Shown piece by piece: positions 19,001-27,496 of a stretch of 64,000 bases of DNA. The DNA is from Paraburkholderia fynbosensis (lineage in GTDB: Bacteria > Pseudomonadota > Gammaproteobacteria > Burkholderiales > Burkholderiaceae), in assembly GCF_902859935.1 (NCBI RefSeq), contig NZ_CADIKI010000012.1, positions 124,001 to 188,000 on the forward strand. Reading direction: 5' to 3'. Each line of letters opens with the position of its first letter. Positions within the stretch are counted from its first letter, which is position 1. The position numbers and the translations under genes are program-made. The notes below the pieces were generated by a model, which was not told the origin of the DNA, ran no database searches, and was given only the letters and a program-made list of their open reading frames with translations.

Positions 19001-19292
19001 AGTTCAGCGCCGTCTGGCCGCCCATCGTCGGCAGGATCGCATCCGGGCGCTCCTTCGCGATGATGCGCTCGACCACTTCCCACGTGATCGGCTCGATGTA
19101 GGTCACGTCGGCCGTGTTCGGGTCGGTCATGATCGTCGCCGGATTGCTGTTGACGAGAATGACCTTGTAGCCTTCCTCACGCAGCGCCTTGCATGCCTGC
19201 GCGCCCGAGTAATCGAACTCGCACGCCTGGCCGATGATGATCGGACCTGCGCCGATGATGAGGATGCTCTTGATGTCTGTCCGCTTGGGCAT
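16038..19292 (-). CDS. carB: Carbamoyl-phosphate synthase large subunit
   Basis: CarB makes carbamoyl phosphate from ammonia (delivered by CarA), bicarbonate and two ATP, feeding arginine and pyrimidine synthesis. The 1084-residue protein has the full two-fold architecture. The first ATP-grasp half has RPSFTLGGSGGG (about residue 180) and the second has RPSYVLGGRAMEIV. An oligomerisation segment separates them, and an MGS-like allosteric domain ends the protein. Length is normal for the family. carA lies 183 bp upstream in the same direction. Confidence 0.98.
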   Translation of the reverse strand: MPKRTDIKSILIIGAGPIIIGQACEFDYSGAQACKALREEGYKVILVNSNPATIMTDPNTADVTYIEPITWEVVERIIAKERPDAILPTMGGQTALNCALDLHAHGVLEKYKVELIGASPEAIDKAEDRQKFKDAMTKIGLGSAKSGTAHSMEEALQVQADIAAQTGSGGYPVVIRPSFTLGGSGGGIAYNRDEFEEICKRGLDLSPTRELLIEESLLGWKEYEMEVVRDTKDNCIIVCSIENLDPMGIHTGDSITVAPAQTLTDKEYQILRNASLAVLREIGVDTGGSNVQFSINPKDGRMIVIEMNPRVSRSSALASKATGFPIAKVAAKLAVGYTLDELKNEITGGQTPASFEPTIDYVVTKIPRFAFEKFREADSRLTTQMKSVGEVMAIGRTFQESFQKALRGLEVGVDGLDEKTDNRDEIIREIGEAGPDRIWYVGDAFRVGMTAAEIFEETAIDPWFLAQIEQIVLKEKALAGRTLASLSKEELKYLKQSGFSDRRLAKLLGAKPADVRQRRIELNVRPVYKRVDTCAAEFATKTAYMYSTYEEECEANPTNNKKIMVLGGGPNRIGQGIEFDYCCVHAALAMREDGYETIMVNCNPETVSTDYDTSDRLYFESLTLEDVLEIVDKEKPVGVIVQYGGQTPLKLALDLEANGVPIVGTSPDMIDAAEDRERFQKLLQDLGLRQPPNRTARAEDEALKLADQIGYPLVVRPSYVLGGRAMEIVHEPRDLERYMREAVKVSNDSPVLLDRFLNDAIECDVDCISDGEAVFIGGVMEHIEQAGVHSGDSACSLPPYSLSQETVAELKRQTGAMAKALNVVGLMNVQFAIQQVPQADGSKEDVIYVLEVNPRASRTVPYVSKATSLPLAKIAARAMVGQKLADQGVTKEIDPPYFSVKEAVFPFVKFPAVDPVLGPEMRSTGEVMGVGQTFGEALFKSQLAAGSRLPESGTVLLTVMDADKPKAVEVARMLHELGYPIVATKGTAAAIEAAGVPVKVVNKVKDGRPHIVDMIKNGEIALVFTTVDETRAAIADSRSIRMSAQANKVTYYTTMSGARAAVEGLRYLKNLEVYDLQGLHARLN

Positions 19293-19475
19293 AACGCTCT
19301 CGCTAATGTATTCCTGAATTCTTTCCGTCGGCGCGCGGCGCTGTTACGTTGCGCGCGCTCTGCTTTGCTCTGTTCTTTGCGGCTCGCTGCCTATACGCGC
19401 GTATGCGCGCGAGGCGCCTCGCGAGCCACGCTACCGCTGAAGCGGGCTCGCGGCGCGAGGCCGCTGCGCTGCGTC
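19293..19475 (-). repeat. carA-carB spacer with GC palindromes and a 12-bp direct repeat
   Basis: The 183-bp spacer contains a perfect 16-bp palindrome (19408-19423, CGCGAGGCGCCTCGCG) and a 12-bp one (19393-19404, ATACGCGCGTAT). GCCGCTGCGCTG occurs at 19460-19471 and again at 19480-19491 across the carA stop codon. Most genomes have a shorter carA-carB gap. Function unknown. Confidence 0.5.
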
Positions 19476-20630
19476 TTATGCCGCTGCGCTGTTGTTGCCC
19501 TTCTGTGCGTCCATCAACGCGGTGAAGCGGTCGAACAGATAAGCGATGTCGTGCGGACCGGGCGATGCTTCCGGGTGACCCTGGAAGCAGAACGCCGGCT
19601 TGTCGGTCAGCGCGAAGCCTTGCAGCGTGCCGTCGAACAGCGACACGTGCGTGGCGCGCGCGTTGGCCGGCAGCGTGTCGGCGTCGACCGCGAAACCATG
19701 GTTCTGCGACGTGATGACCACGCGGCCGTCGTCCAGATCCTTCACCGGATGGTTCGCGCCGTGGTGGCCGGTCTTCATCTTCATGGTCTTTGCGCCGACC
19801 GCGAGGCCCATGATCTGATGACCGAGGCAGATGCCGAAAGTCGGAATGCCGCGCTCGATCAGTTCTTTCGTAGCCGCGATCGCGTAGTCGCACGGCTGCG
19901 GATCGCCGGGACCGTTCGACAGGAACACGCCGTCCGGGTTGAGCGCCAGCGCGTCGGCCGCGCTCGCCTGCGCCGGCAGCACAGTGACGTGGCAGCCGCG
20001 TTCGGCCAGCATGCGCAGGATGTTGTACTTGACGCCGTAGTCGAACGCCACCACGCGGTACTTCGGCGCATTCTGCTTGCCGTAGCCGGTGCCCAGACGC
20101 CATTCGGTCTGGGTCCACTCGTAGGTTTCCTTTGTCGACACGACCTTCGCGAGGTCCATGCCCGAAAGGCCGGGGAACGAGCGGGCGAGTTCGATGGCCT
20201 TGACCTCGTCGTCCGAGCCGGCGAGGATTGCGCCATTCTGCGCGCCCTTGTCGCGCAAAACGCGGGTCAGCATGCGGGTGTCGAGCCCGGCGATGGCGAC
20301 CACGCCTTCGTCCTGCAGGTATTGCGGGAGCGTGCGCTCCATGCGGAAGTTCGACGCGAGGACCGGCAGATCGCGAATGATCAGGCCGGCGGCATGGACT
20401 TTCGTAGCTTCGACGTCTTCGGCGTTCACACCGACATTGCCGATATGCGGATACGTGAGGGTCACGATCTGGCGCGCGTAGCTCGGGTCAGTCAGGATTT
20501 CCTGATAGCCGGTGATAGCGGTGTTGAACACGACTTCGCCGATGGTATGCCCGGGGGCGCCGATCGAGTAACCACGAAAGACCGTGCCGTCGGCGAGCGC
20601 GAGCAGAGCGGGAGAAAATGACGGCAACAC
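19476..20630 (-). CDS. carA: Carbamoyl-phosphate synthase small (glutaminase) subunit
   Basis: CarA hydrolyses glutamine and channels ammonia to CarB. The 384-residue protein has the N-terminal CPSase domain (ALLALADGTVFRGYSIG) and a C-terminal class I amidotransferase domain with nucleophile Cys in GICLGHQIMG and the His of GHPEASPGP. The start is a GTG at 20630 with an AAGGAG ribosome site. The frame is open 40 codons further upstream, but there is no such site there and the extra residues do not fit the family. A good sigma-70 promoter lies about 270 bp upstream, leaving a long leader. Confidence 0.96.
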   Translation of the reverse strand: MLPSFSPALLALADGTVFRGYSIGAPGHTIGEVVFNTAITGYQEILTDPSYARQIVTLTYPHIGNVGVNAEDVEATKVHAAGLIIRDLPVLASNFRMERTLPQYLQDEGVVAIAGLDTRMLTRVLRDKGAQNGAILAGSDDEVKAIELARSFPGLSGMDLAKVVSTKETYEWTQTEWRLGTGYGKQNAPKYRVVAFDYGVKYNILRMLAERGCHVTVLPAQASAADALALNPDGVFLSNGPGDPQPCDYAIAATKELIERGIPTFGICLGHQIMGLAVGAKTMKMKTGHHGANHPVKDLDDGRVVITSQNHGFAVDADTLPANARATHVSLFDGTLQGFALTDKPAFCFQGHPEASPGPHDIAYLFDRFTALMDAQKGNNSAAA

Positions 20631-20897
20631 GGGAGACTCCTTGGGGGAACACCCTGTTGCCGACCTGCCTATCCGACTGCGAGCCGCAGCGAAACACATC
20701 CACGGGATGCACGCGCAGACTCGCTCGCGACCTGCTGTTGAACGTTGCAAGGGGTGTGCGATGGGTCCAATGCATCCATTGAGTGGACGGATCGGCCAGA
20801 CACGGGGGCCCTTCTTGCTACGCCAATGGCGCGCGGCGGATGAACGGTATGGGAGAGGTAGGCGCTAGGGTGCGGGTTGATAAGCTCAAACCTTGGA

Positions 20898-20927
20898 ATT
20901 ATAGCCTGAAAACGCCCTTCCTTCCAA
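20898..20927 (-). promoter_or_regulatory. carA: Predicted sigma-70 promoter of carAB
   Basis: On the minus strand TTGGAA and a perfect TATAAT are separated by 18 bp. Transcription would start near 20890, giving a leader of about 260 bases before the carA GTG. Between 20631 and 21084 I see no other gene. Confidence 0.6.
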
Positions 20928-21084
20928 ATCCGAGATGGCAGGCCGCCATGGGAAAAGGTTGGGGCAACGCACCCAAAGCCTTGCGGGACAAGGCTGCCCG
21001 GCATCAAACAAAAATTTGCGCGATGCGAATTGCGATAGCGCAGTGGAATTTGCGCTCGCCAGGCAAGTTGTTGTACTTCCCGCC

Positions 21085-22326
21085 TCACGCCTGCTGTTCG
21101 GCGCTCACTTCGGACGGCCGAACTGACTTCCGGCCAGGTAACGTGTACCAGATCGCGCTCAGCACCTGCAGCGCCACCAGAATCCCCCACACGGTCATGT
21201 GTGCGGCCTGCGGATAGTGCCCGCCGCTCGCCGGCCAATACGACAAAACCGCGCCGACGCCAATCTGGAAGCCGAAAATCAGCAGGAAAATGATCAGCGT
21301 CAGCGTGGTGTTCACCCGGCCGATCATCTGCGCCGGGAAATGCCGGGCCATCACCGCGTAGCTCAGAATGCCGGTGCCGCCGAAAATCCCATATGCCGCC
21401 CACAACAGACCCGCCGGCAGCGGCGCCTTGAACATGATCAGCAACTGCGTCAGCACATACAGCGCCATGCCGATGCCGCAAAACGCATGCAGCGAGATGC
21501 CGCGCCGTTCGAGACTGCGCGCCGCCGCGCCGAAACCGAGGCAGCCGGCCATCATCGCGAAGCCCAGAATCGACACCAGCGCGGCGGCTTGTTGCGGCTC
21601 GAAACCCTGCACGTCGCGCAGCCACGCGCCGACCCACAGCGACTGCATCGCATAGAAGACGCCTTGCGTGACGACCGAGAACGACGCGATCTTCCAGAAA
21701 GCCCCGCTGCGCAGAATATGCAAGGTGCCCTTGAACTGTGCGCCGAGGCTCGCCTGGTGGTGGGTTTCCTTCTTGTCCGGCGCGAGCGTCCATTGCGCGA
21801 GAGCGACCATCACGGTCAGCAGCCCCAGTCCGATACAGACCGCGCGCCAGCTGGCGAAACCCAGTACCCACGTCAGCGGCGAGCCCACCATCACGCCGCC
21901 GAAACCGCCGATCGCCATCACCAGCCCATTCATCAGCGGCAGGCGGGCGGTCGCGAAATGGTGCGCCAAGGCCTTGAAGGCCGCGCCAAGACACACAGAC
22001 ACGCCGACTCCGATCAGCAGCCGCCCGGCCATCATCACGCCGACGCTCTGCGCGGCGCCGAACACCCAGATGCCCAATGCGGCGAACAGCAACGTGGCAG
22101 CCGTCACCCGGCGCGCGCCGAAGTGATCGAGCAGCACGCCAGCCGGAATCTGCGCGCCCGCGAAGCCGAGGAAATAAAGGCTCGTCAGCAAGCCCAAATC
22201 GGTCGCCGACAAGCCGAGGTCGTGCGTAATGAACGGCGCGAAGCCGAGGTTGACGCCGCGAAACACATAGGAGACGAAGTAGCCCGCGGAAAACAGAAGA
22301 AAGACGCGCAGTTGGGTCGACGACAT
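21085..22326 (-). CDS. Major facilitator superfamily transporter
   Basis: A 413-residue inner-membrane protein with about 12 hydrophobic helices in two halves. MFS features include the loop after helix 2 (GVLLDHFGARRVT, a form of the GxxxDRxGRR motif) and the proline- and glycine-rich helix GLVMAIGGFGGVMVGSPLTW. The N-terminus SYVFRGVNLGFAPFI resembles the sugar-phosphate / nitrate-type MFS branches, but I cannot name a substrate. I start at the ATG at 22326 (MSSTQLRVFLL). It stands alone between the mltD terminator and carA. It could export or import an organic anion. Confidence 0.85.
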   Translation of the reverse strand: MSSTQLRVFLLFSAGYFVSYVFRGVNLGFAPFITHDLGLSATDLGLLTSLYFLGFAGAQIPAGVLLDHFGARRVTAATLLFAALGIWVFGAAQSVGVMMAGRLLIGVGVSVCLGAAFKALAHHFATARLPLMNGLVMAIGGFGGVMVGSPLTWVLGFASWRAVCIGLGLLTVMVALAQWTLAPDKKETHHQASLGAQFKGTLHILRSGAFWKIASFSVVTQGVFYAMQSLWVGAWLRDVQGFEPQQAAALVSILGFAMMAGCLGFGAAARSLERRGISLHAFCGIGMALYVLTQLLIMFKAPLPAGLLWAAYGIFGGTGILSYAVMARHFPAQMIGRVNTTLTLIIFLLIFGFQIGVGAVLSYWPASGGHYPQAAHMTVWGILVALQVLSAIWYTLPGRKSVRPSEVSAEQQA

Positions 22327-22412
22327 AAGCTTCGCTCGGAACGACCGACGTGGCCAAAGCACGAAAGATAAAGGAAATAGGCGAGATTCGCCTTGAATTG
22401 CTCGGCAAATTG

Positions 22413-22442
22413 AAAAACGCCGTCACCACGGGTGACGGCGTT
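22413..22442 (-). terminator. Intrinsic terminator after mltD
   Basis: A perfect 12-bp stem AACGCCGTCACC / GGTGACGGCGTT with a three-base loop is followed on the minus strand by a T run (TTTTTCAATTT). It lies between mltD and the MFS gene. Confidence 0.85.
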
Positions 22443-22527
22443 GGAATAAACACGGTGCGTGATCGGAGCGCAATTCATGCGCTACCCCGCAGCCCATGCG
22501 GTCACTACCGTGGCAGCCGCTATGGGC

Positions 22528-24216
22528 CTACTTACCCTTCTTCGCGCTGGCCACGGTCTTCGGGCGGCTCTCTGCCGCGGCCTTCGACGCCTTGCTGGAC
22601 GTGGAGGCCGACACTTTGGTCGCCTTGACCTTGCCGGCACTGGATGCCGTCGGCTTGCTGAGCTTCCCTGCCGGCTCGGAGACCTTCACGACGTACCGGC
22701 CACGACCCTTCTTTTTCTCGTAGCGCGATTCGCCACGGGTGTCTGCGACGCGGGTGCCGATCTTCTCGACGCCGCCGCCCTGAACGTCGGTTGCGATACG
22801 CTCCGGACCCGGCTCGCTCGGCATGGCCTTGCCTACCGGCACGTGCAGCACGATCAGCTGACCACGCGACACCTGATCGCGACGCGTACGGTTCCACGCC
22901 TTCAACTGACCGACCGACACACCGTAACGCACCGCGATCGCCGCCATCGACTGGTTGCGGCGCACGCGGATCAGCATCTTGCGAGTATCGGGAACGTCGG
23001 GCTCCATCGCTAGCACCGCGCTTTCGGCGACGTCGGCGCTGATGTCTTCGTCGTCGTCCGAACCGCGCGGCACGACGATCGTGGAGCCGGGCTTCAGGCG
23101 CATGCCGGCCGGAATCTTGTTCACTTCCATCAGCGTGTCGGCGTCGACGCCGATCTTCTGCGCGATCGCCGCAGGCGTCGCGCGGTGGTCTACCGTGTAC
23201 GTGGTCCACGACGACAGCGAACCGGAATACGCCTTCAGATTGCGCTCGAACGCGCTGGCGTTGTCGAACGGCAGCAGGATCTGCGGCTGCGTTGCACCGA
23301 GAATCACCGGCTTTTTGAACGACGGGTTCAGCGAGCGGAATTCATCCGTCGACAGATTCGCGAGCTTCGCGGCCATTTCCACGTCGATATCGTGCGACGT
23401 GGTCACCGTGACGAAATACGGGTGATTCGGAATCGACGGGAGCGTGAGTCCGTATACCTGCGGGTTCATCACGATGTTCTTCACCGCCTGCAGCTTCGGC
23501 ACGTAGTTGCGCGTTTCGTTCGGCATGCGCAGGCTGAGGTAGTCGGTGGGCAGACCCGCCGCCTCGTTGCGCGCGATCGCGCGCTGCACGTTGCCCTCGC
23601 CCCAGTTGTACGCGGCGAGCGCGAGCTGCCAGTCGCCGAACATGTCATGCAGACGCGACAGATAGTCGAGCGCGGCGCTGGTCGACGCCAGCACGTCGCG
23701 GCGCTCGTCCTGCCACATGTTCTGCTTGAGGTTGTAGGTGCGCCCGGTGCCCGGCATGAACTGCCACATGCCGGCAGCTTTCGCGACCGACAACGCCTGC
23801 GGGCTATACGCGGATTCGATGAACGGCAGCAGCGCGAGTTCGGTCGGCATATGCCGCGCTTCGAGCTCTTCGACGATGTGATAGAGGTACTTCTGCGAGC
23901 GCTCGGTCATGCGCTGCACGTAATCGGGACGCTGCGCATACCAGTTGGCCTGCATGTCGACGAGGTCGGTCTGCAGGTCCGGCATCTGGAAACCACGGCG
24001 AATACGGCTCCACAGATCGGCGTCCGAGCTGGTCAACTGGCTGACCGAACCCTGATCGACGTTGATCGTTTCTTTAGCGGTGGCTGTCTTGCGAAGTGCG
24101 TCGGCTACGGCTTGCTGGCTGGCGGGATTGGTTGCGGTGGAACTGCTCGTTGTCGGTCCTTGACTCGCGCAGGCGGCGAGTGTCAGGACCAATAACGCAC
24201 TGAAGATAAATCGCAT
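22528..24216 (-). CDS. mltD: Membrane-bound lytic murein transglycosylase D
   Basis: MltD is an outer-membrane lipoprotein that cleaves the glycan strand of peptidoglycan with 1,6-anhydro ring formation. The 562-residue precursor has a short lipoprotein signal with lipobox LAAC (Cys16), then an SLT domain with the catalytic Glu in LLPFIESAYSP and the GMWQFMPGTGRTYNL block. Two LysM modules follow (about residues 330-375 and 415-460), then a Lys/Ala/Ser-rich tail. The start at 24216 puts the signal peptide at the N-terminus; a GTG six codons earlier is open but less fitting. Confidence 0.94.
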   Translation of the reverse strand: MRFIFSALLVLTLAACASQGPTTSSSTATNPASQQAVADALRKTATAKETINVDQGSVSQLTSSDADLWSRIRRGFQMPDLQTDLVDMQANWYAQRPDYVQRMTERSQKYLYHIVEELEARHMPTELALLPFIESAYSPQALSVAKAAGMWQFMPGTGRTYNLKQNMWQDERRDVLASTSAALDYLSRLHDMFGDWQLALAAYNWGEGNVQRAIARNEAAGLPTDYLSLRMPNETRNYVPKLQAVKNIVMNPQVYGLTLPSIPNHPYFVTVTTSHDIDVEMAAKLANLSTDEFRSLNPSFKKPVILGATQPQILLPFDNASAFERNLKAYSGSLSSWTTYTVDHRATPAAIAQKIGVDADTLMEVNKIPAGMRLKPGSTIVVPRGSDDDEDISADVAESAVLAMEPDVPDTRKMLIRVRRNQSMAAIAVRYGVSVGQLKAWNRTRRDQVSRGQLIVLHVPVGKAMPSEPGPERIATDVQGGGVEKIGTRVADTRGESRYEKKKGRGRYVVKVSEPAGKLSKPTASSAGKVKATKVSASTSSKASKAAAESRPKTVASAKKGK

Positions 24217-24372
24217 GAACGTCTCGGCTTCCACAAGGGCTGGAATTTGCAGCCGATAGTACGAAACGGCAACGTTTACGTCAATCGGAAACTTAGTAAA
24301 AAAATCAAGGAAATCTTGGGCTTGGCGAATTTTTCCGATTTTTAGCGTGAAGATCGGCTAATGCGGTGCGGA

Positions 24373-25164
24373 TCAGCGGAAACGGTTCTTCCATTCGCGC
24401 ATCAATGTGAAGGCCGTCAGTCGGTCGGACACCTTTTCGTGCAGCTGCTCCTGCAGGCTCGCCTGCACCGCCGGCTGGTCCGCACGCAGGAACGGATTCA
24501 CCGCACGCTCGTGAGCGATCGTGGTCGGCAGCGTCGGCACGTGGCGCGCCCGAAGCTCGCTCGCCTTGTCGCGCCAGGCCTGGAGCTCGGCATTGTCCGG
24601 CTCGCAGGCGAGCGCGAAACGGATGTTCGACAGCGTGTACTCGTGCGCGCAGTGGACTTCGGTCGCGCCGGGCAGCGCGGCGAGCGCATCCAGCGAAGCG
24701 AGCATCTGCTTCGGCGTGCCTTCGAACAACCGGCCGCAGCCGCATGCGAACAGCGTGTCGCCGCAAAAGACGTGCGGCGTGCCGCGCGAATCGGCGGCCT
24801 GAAAATACGCGATGTGGCCGCTCGTGTGGCCGGGCACGTCGAGCACGCTGAATTCGAGCGCGGGCGTCGCGATCGACACGCGATCGCCATTTTCGAGACG
24901 GTGCGTGAGATGCTGGATCGCTTCACCAGCGGGGCCGTAGACCGGCACGGCCTGGCCATTCAGCAGATCGGCCACCCCACCGACGTGGTCTTGATGATGG
25001 TGCGTGAGTAAAATAGCGCTCAGCCGCCATCCGCGTTTCGCCAGATAGGCACGCACGGGGGCCGCCTCACCGGGATCGACGACAACCGCATGGTGTCCGT
25101 CGGAAACGACCCAGATGTAATTGTCTTCAAACGCCGGGACCGGTACGTACTCGAGCGCATTCAT
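24373..25164 (-). CDS. gloB: Hydroxyacylglutathione hydrolase (glyoxalase II)
   Basis: GloB hydrolyses S-lactoylglutathione to lactate and glutathione in methylglyoxal detoxification. The 263-residue metallo-beta-lactamase-fold protein has the binuclear zinc motif THHHQDH (about residues 54-60), a further ligand His in VPGHTSGHIAYF, and the Asp in FCGDTLFACGCGRLFEG. The C-terminal HAGH domain ends in MREWKNRFR. It is divergent from the methyltransferase gene, 19 bp away, so their promoters overlap the coding starts. Confidence 0.96.
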   Translation of the reverse strand: MNALEYVPVPAFEDNYIWVVSDGHHAVVVDPGEAAPVRAYLAKRGWRLSAILLTHHHQDHVGGVADLLNGQAVPVYGPAGEAIQHLTHRLENGDRVSIATPALEFSVLDVPGHTSGHIAYFQAADSRGTPHVFCGDTLFACGCGRLFEGTPKQMLASLDALAALPGATEVHCAHEYTLSNIRFALACEPDNAELQAWRDKASELRARHVPTLPTTIAHERAVNPFLRADQPAVQASLQEQLHEKVSDRLTAFTLMREWKNRFR

Positions 25165-25183
25165 AGGCGACGCATTCTTTGAT

Positions 25184-26041
25184 ATGACTGACCGAGCAAT
25201 TATAGACTGGCCCGCCTGGACCGATTCACCGCCCGGCCGCTACGTGCTCGACTGGGAGCAGACCCAGCTCGACCGCGTGGTGTCAGACGTGTTCGGCTAT
25301 CATGCGCTGCAACTCGGCCTGCCGCAGCTCGACGCATTGCGCGAGAACCGCATGCCGTGCCGCGGCCTCGTGCTCGACGCTGCGAGCGGAGCCAGCGCGC
25401 CCTACGCTTTTCCGCGCGGCCTGACGCATGCCGGCACTCGCCCTGGATCGAACCTCGGCGCGGCGTCGGCCGGGTCGGCGGGCCTGCCCGCGCCGGCCGG
25501 CCGCAGCGCGGTGTGGTGCGACCTGCTGGATCTGCCCTTCGAAGCACAGAGCGTCGATCTGATCGTGATGCCGCACACGCTTGAATTCACGAGCGACCCG
25601 CACCGGCTGCTGCGCGAAGCCGAGCGGGTGCTGATGCCCGAAGGTCAGCTCATCATTCTCGGTTTCAACTCGCTGTCGCTATGGGGCGCGCGGCAATCGG
25701 TCGGCAAGATGACCGGCCGGCCGTTCGTGCCCGCTGCGGTCGATCTGATCGCCTTCACGCGTCTGAAAGACTGGATCAAGCTGCTGGGCTTCGACCTTGA
25801 ACGCGGGCGCTTCGGCTGCTATCGTCCGCCGCTCGGCAGCGAGCAATGGCTCGCCCGCTATGGCTTCATGGAAGCCGCCGGCGACCGCTGGTGGCCGATC
25901 TTCGGCGCCACCTACATGATCAAGGCGATCAAGCGCGTGCGCGGCATGCGCCTCGTCGGCCCGCTGAAAGTGAAGAAACCCGTGCTCGCGCCAGGCCTCG
26001 CGCCCGCCGTCACTCCGAATACACGCAACCATACTCAATGA
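25184..26041 (+). CDS. SAM-dependent methyltransferase, substrate unknown
   Basis: A 285-residue class I methyltransferase. Motif I is degenerate (GLVLDAASGASAPYAF), but the post-motif block IVMPHTLEFTSDPHRLLREAERVL and the sheet after it (GQLIILGFNSLSLWG) match the Methyltransf_11 pattern. I start at the ATG at 25184 (MTDRAIIDWPAW). Its stop codon overlaps the rnhA start (ATGA), suggesting coupled translation. A gene like this between gloB and rnhA-dnaQ is a known proteobacterial neighbourhood; the acceptor is not known to me. Confidence 0.88.
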   Translation: MTDRAIIDWPAWTDSPPGRYVLDWEQTQLDRVVSDVFGYHALQLGLPQLDALRENRMPCRGLVLDAASGASAPYAFPRGLTHAGTRPGSNLGAASAGSAGLPAPAGRSAVWCDLLDLPFEAQSVDLIVMPHTLEFTSDPHRLLREAERVLMPEGQLIILGFNSLSLWGARQSVGKMTGRPFVPAAVDLIAFTRLKDWIKLLGFDLERGRFGCYRPPLGSEQWLARYGFMEAAGDRWWPIFGATYMIKAIKRVRGMRLVGPLKVKKPVLAPGLAPAVTPNTRNHTQ

Positions 26042-26487
26042 CTCCCGATTTCATCGACATTTATACCGACGGCGCCTGCAAGGGCAATCCCGGCCCCGGC
26101 GGCTGGGGCGCGTTGCTGCGCTTCGGCGAGCAGGAAAAAGAACTATTCGGCGGCGAAGCCAACACGACCAACAATCGCATGGAACTGATGGGCGTGATCG
26201 CCGCGCTCGAAGCGCTGAAGCGCCCCTGCAAGGCAGTCGTGCACACCGACTCGCAGTATGTGCAGAAAGGCATCAGCGAATGGATTCACGGCTGGAAAAA
26301 GAAAGGCTGGATTACTGCGGCAAAGCAGCCGGTGAAGAACGCCGACCTGTGGAAGCGGCTCGACGCGCTCGTCGCGCAGCACGAAGTCGAATGGCGCTGG
26401 GTGCGCGGACATAGCGGACACCCGGAAAACGAACGCGCCGATCAACTAGCCAATCGCGGCGTCGCGTCGCTTGCGCAAATCGGATGA
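26038..26487 (+). CDS. rnhA: Ribonuclease HI
   Basis: RnhA degrades the RNA strand of RNA-DNA hybrids. The 149-residue protein carries the family's catalytic carboxylates: Asp in YTDGACKGNPGPGG (residue 11), Glu in NNRMELM (about 49), Asp in VHTDSQYV (about 71) and the C-terminal HSGHPENERADQLA with His and Asp. The ATG overlaps the stop of the preceding methyltransferase by 4 bp; a longer frame upstream is only overlap with that gene. dnaQ follows after 89 bp. Confidence 0.97.
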   Translation: MTPDFIDIYTDGACKGNPGPGGWGALLRFGEQEKELFGGEANTTNNRMELMGVIAALEALKRPCKAVVHTDSQYVQKGISEWIHGWKKKGWITAAKQPVKNADLWKRLDALVAQHEVEWRWVRGHSGHPENERADQLANRGVASLAQIG

Positions 26488-26576
26488 GCGTCGCGCGCAC
26501 CGCCTTGCAATTCCTGGCGCCGTTTCTTCGCCGCTCTTTTTCTTCGCTGCAATTTCCCGAGGTAGGCTAATCCGAT

Positions 26577-27311
26577 ATGCGTCAACTCATCCTCGATACC
26601 GAAACCACCGGCCTGAATGCCCGCACCGGCGACCGGATCCTCGAACTCGGTTGCGTCGAACTGGTGAACCGCCGCCTCACCGGCAACAACCTGCACTTCT
26701 ACATCAATCCGGAACGCGATAGCGATCCGGGCGCGCTGGCCGTGCACGGCTTGACCACGGAATTCCTCAGCGACAAGCCGAGGTTCGGCGAGATCGCCGA
26801 TCAGTTTCGCGACTTCATCCAGGGCGCGGACCTGATCATTCACAACGCGCCGTTCGACATCGGCTTTCTCGATGCCGAATTCGCGTTGCTCGGCTTGCCG
26901 AAGGTGAGCACCTACTGCGGCGAGATCATCGATACGCTCGCTCGCGCCAAGCAGATGTTCCCCGGCAAGCGCAACTCGCTCGATGCGCTGTGCGACCGCT
27001 TCGGCATCAGCAACGCGCACCGTACGCTGCACGGCGCATTGCTCGACTCGGAGCTGCTCGCGGAAGTCTATCTGGCGATGACGCGCGGCCAGGAGAGCCT
27101 CGTCATCGACATGCTCGGCGAATCGCATGCGGGTGGCGACGCGCATGCGCCGCGTGTCGCGCTCGAGGCGCTGGAACTCGTCGTCATCGCCGCCAGCGAC
27201 GACGAAGTTGCCGCGCACCAGACGGTGCTCGATGGTCTCGACAAAGCAGTCAAAGGCACGAGCGTTTGGCGCCTCGAACCCGCTGCCGCAGAAAATGAGC
27301 AGGTTGCTTAA
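26577..27311 (+). CDS. dnaQ: DNA polymerase III epsilon subunit (3'-5' proofreading exonuclease)
   Basis: DnaQ proofreads for the replicative polymerase. The 244-residue protein has the DEDDh exonuclease motifs: Exo I ILDTETTGL near the N-terminus, Exo II in IIHNAPFDIGFLDAEF, and Exo III HRTLHGALLDSELLAEVY. The C-terminal part that contacts the alpha subunit is present. A CGAGGTAGG ribosome site precedes the ATG. The rnhA-dnaQ pair is widely conserved. Confidence 0.96.
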   Translation: MRQLILDTETTGLNARTGDRILELGCVELVNRRLTGNNLHFYINPERDSDPGALAVHGLTTEFLSDKPRFGEIADQFRDFIQGADLIIHNAPFDIGFLDAEFALLGLPKVSTYCGEIIDTLARAKQMFPGKRNSLDALCDRFGISNAHRTLHGALLDSELLAEVYLAMTRGQESLVIDMLGESHAGGDAHAPRVALEALELVVIAASDDEVAAHQTVLDGLDKAVKGTSVWRLEPAAAENEQVA

Positions 27312-27318
27312 AAAAGAC

Positions 27319-27347
27319 TAGACGGATGCGAAGATCACTGACATAAT
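27319..27347 (+). promoter_or_regulatory. Predicted sigma-70 promoter of tRNA-Val
   Basis: TAGACG, 17 bp, CATAAT, with the tRNA beginning 13 bases after the -10. The -35 match is moderate and overlaps the space right after the dnaQ stop. Confidence 0.5.
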
Positions 27348-27359
27348 CTCGATCTCTTC

Positions 27360-27434
27360 GGGTGGTTAGCTCAGCGGTAGAGCACTGCCTTCACACGGCA
27401 GGGGTCACTGGTTCGATCCCAGTACTACCCACCA
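27360..27434 (+). tRNA. tRNA-Val (anticodon CAC)
   Basis: A full cloverleaf of 75 bases with encoded CCA. The acceptor stem GGGTGGT pairs with ACTACCC (one G-T), the D stem is GCTC/GAGC, the anticodon stem CTGCC/GGCAG encloses TTCACAC giving CAC, and the T loop is TTCGATC. It lies just downstream of dnaQ with its own promoter and terminator. Confidence 0.95.
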
Positions 27435-27463
27435 GAATTTTGGTGTGTCGATCACCGAAGACT

Positions 27464-27496
27464 AAAGGGCTTATGCAGAAATGCATAAGCCCTTTT
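27464..27496 (+). terminator. Intrinsic terminator of tRNA-Val
   Basis: A 14-bp perfect stem with a GAAA tetraloop followed by TTTT lies 30 bp after the tRNA. Confidence 0.85.

Noticed and set aside
16263..20621. A 1452-codon plus-strand open frame opposite carAB
   Set aside because: It is antisense to two intact, well-conserved genes, is very rich in Arg, His and Asp, and shows no domain. Long antisense frames are expected at this GC content.
20977..20995. AGCCTTG / CAAGGCT hairpin after the MFS gene
   Set aside because: Stem of seven and no T run, so too weak to call a terminator.
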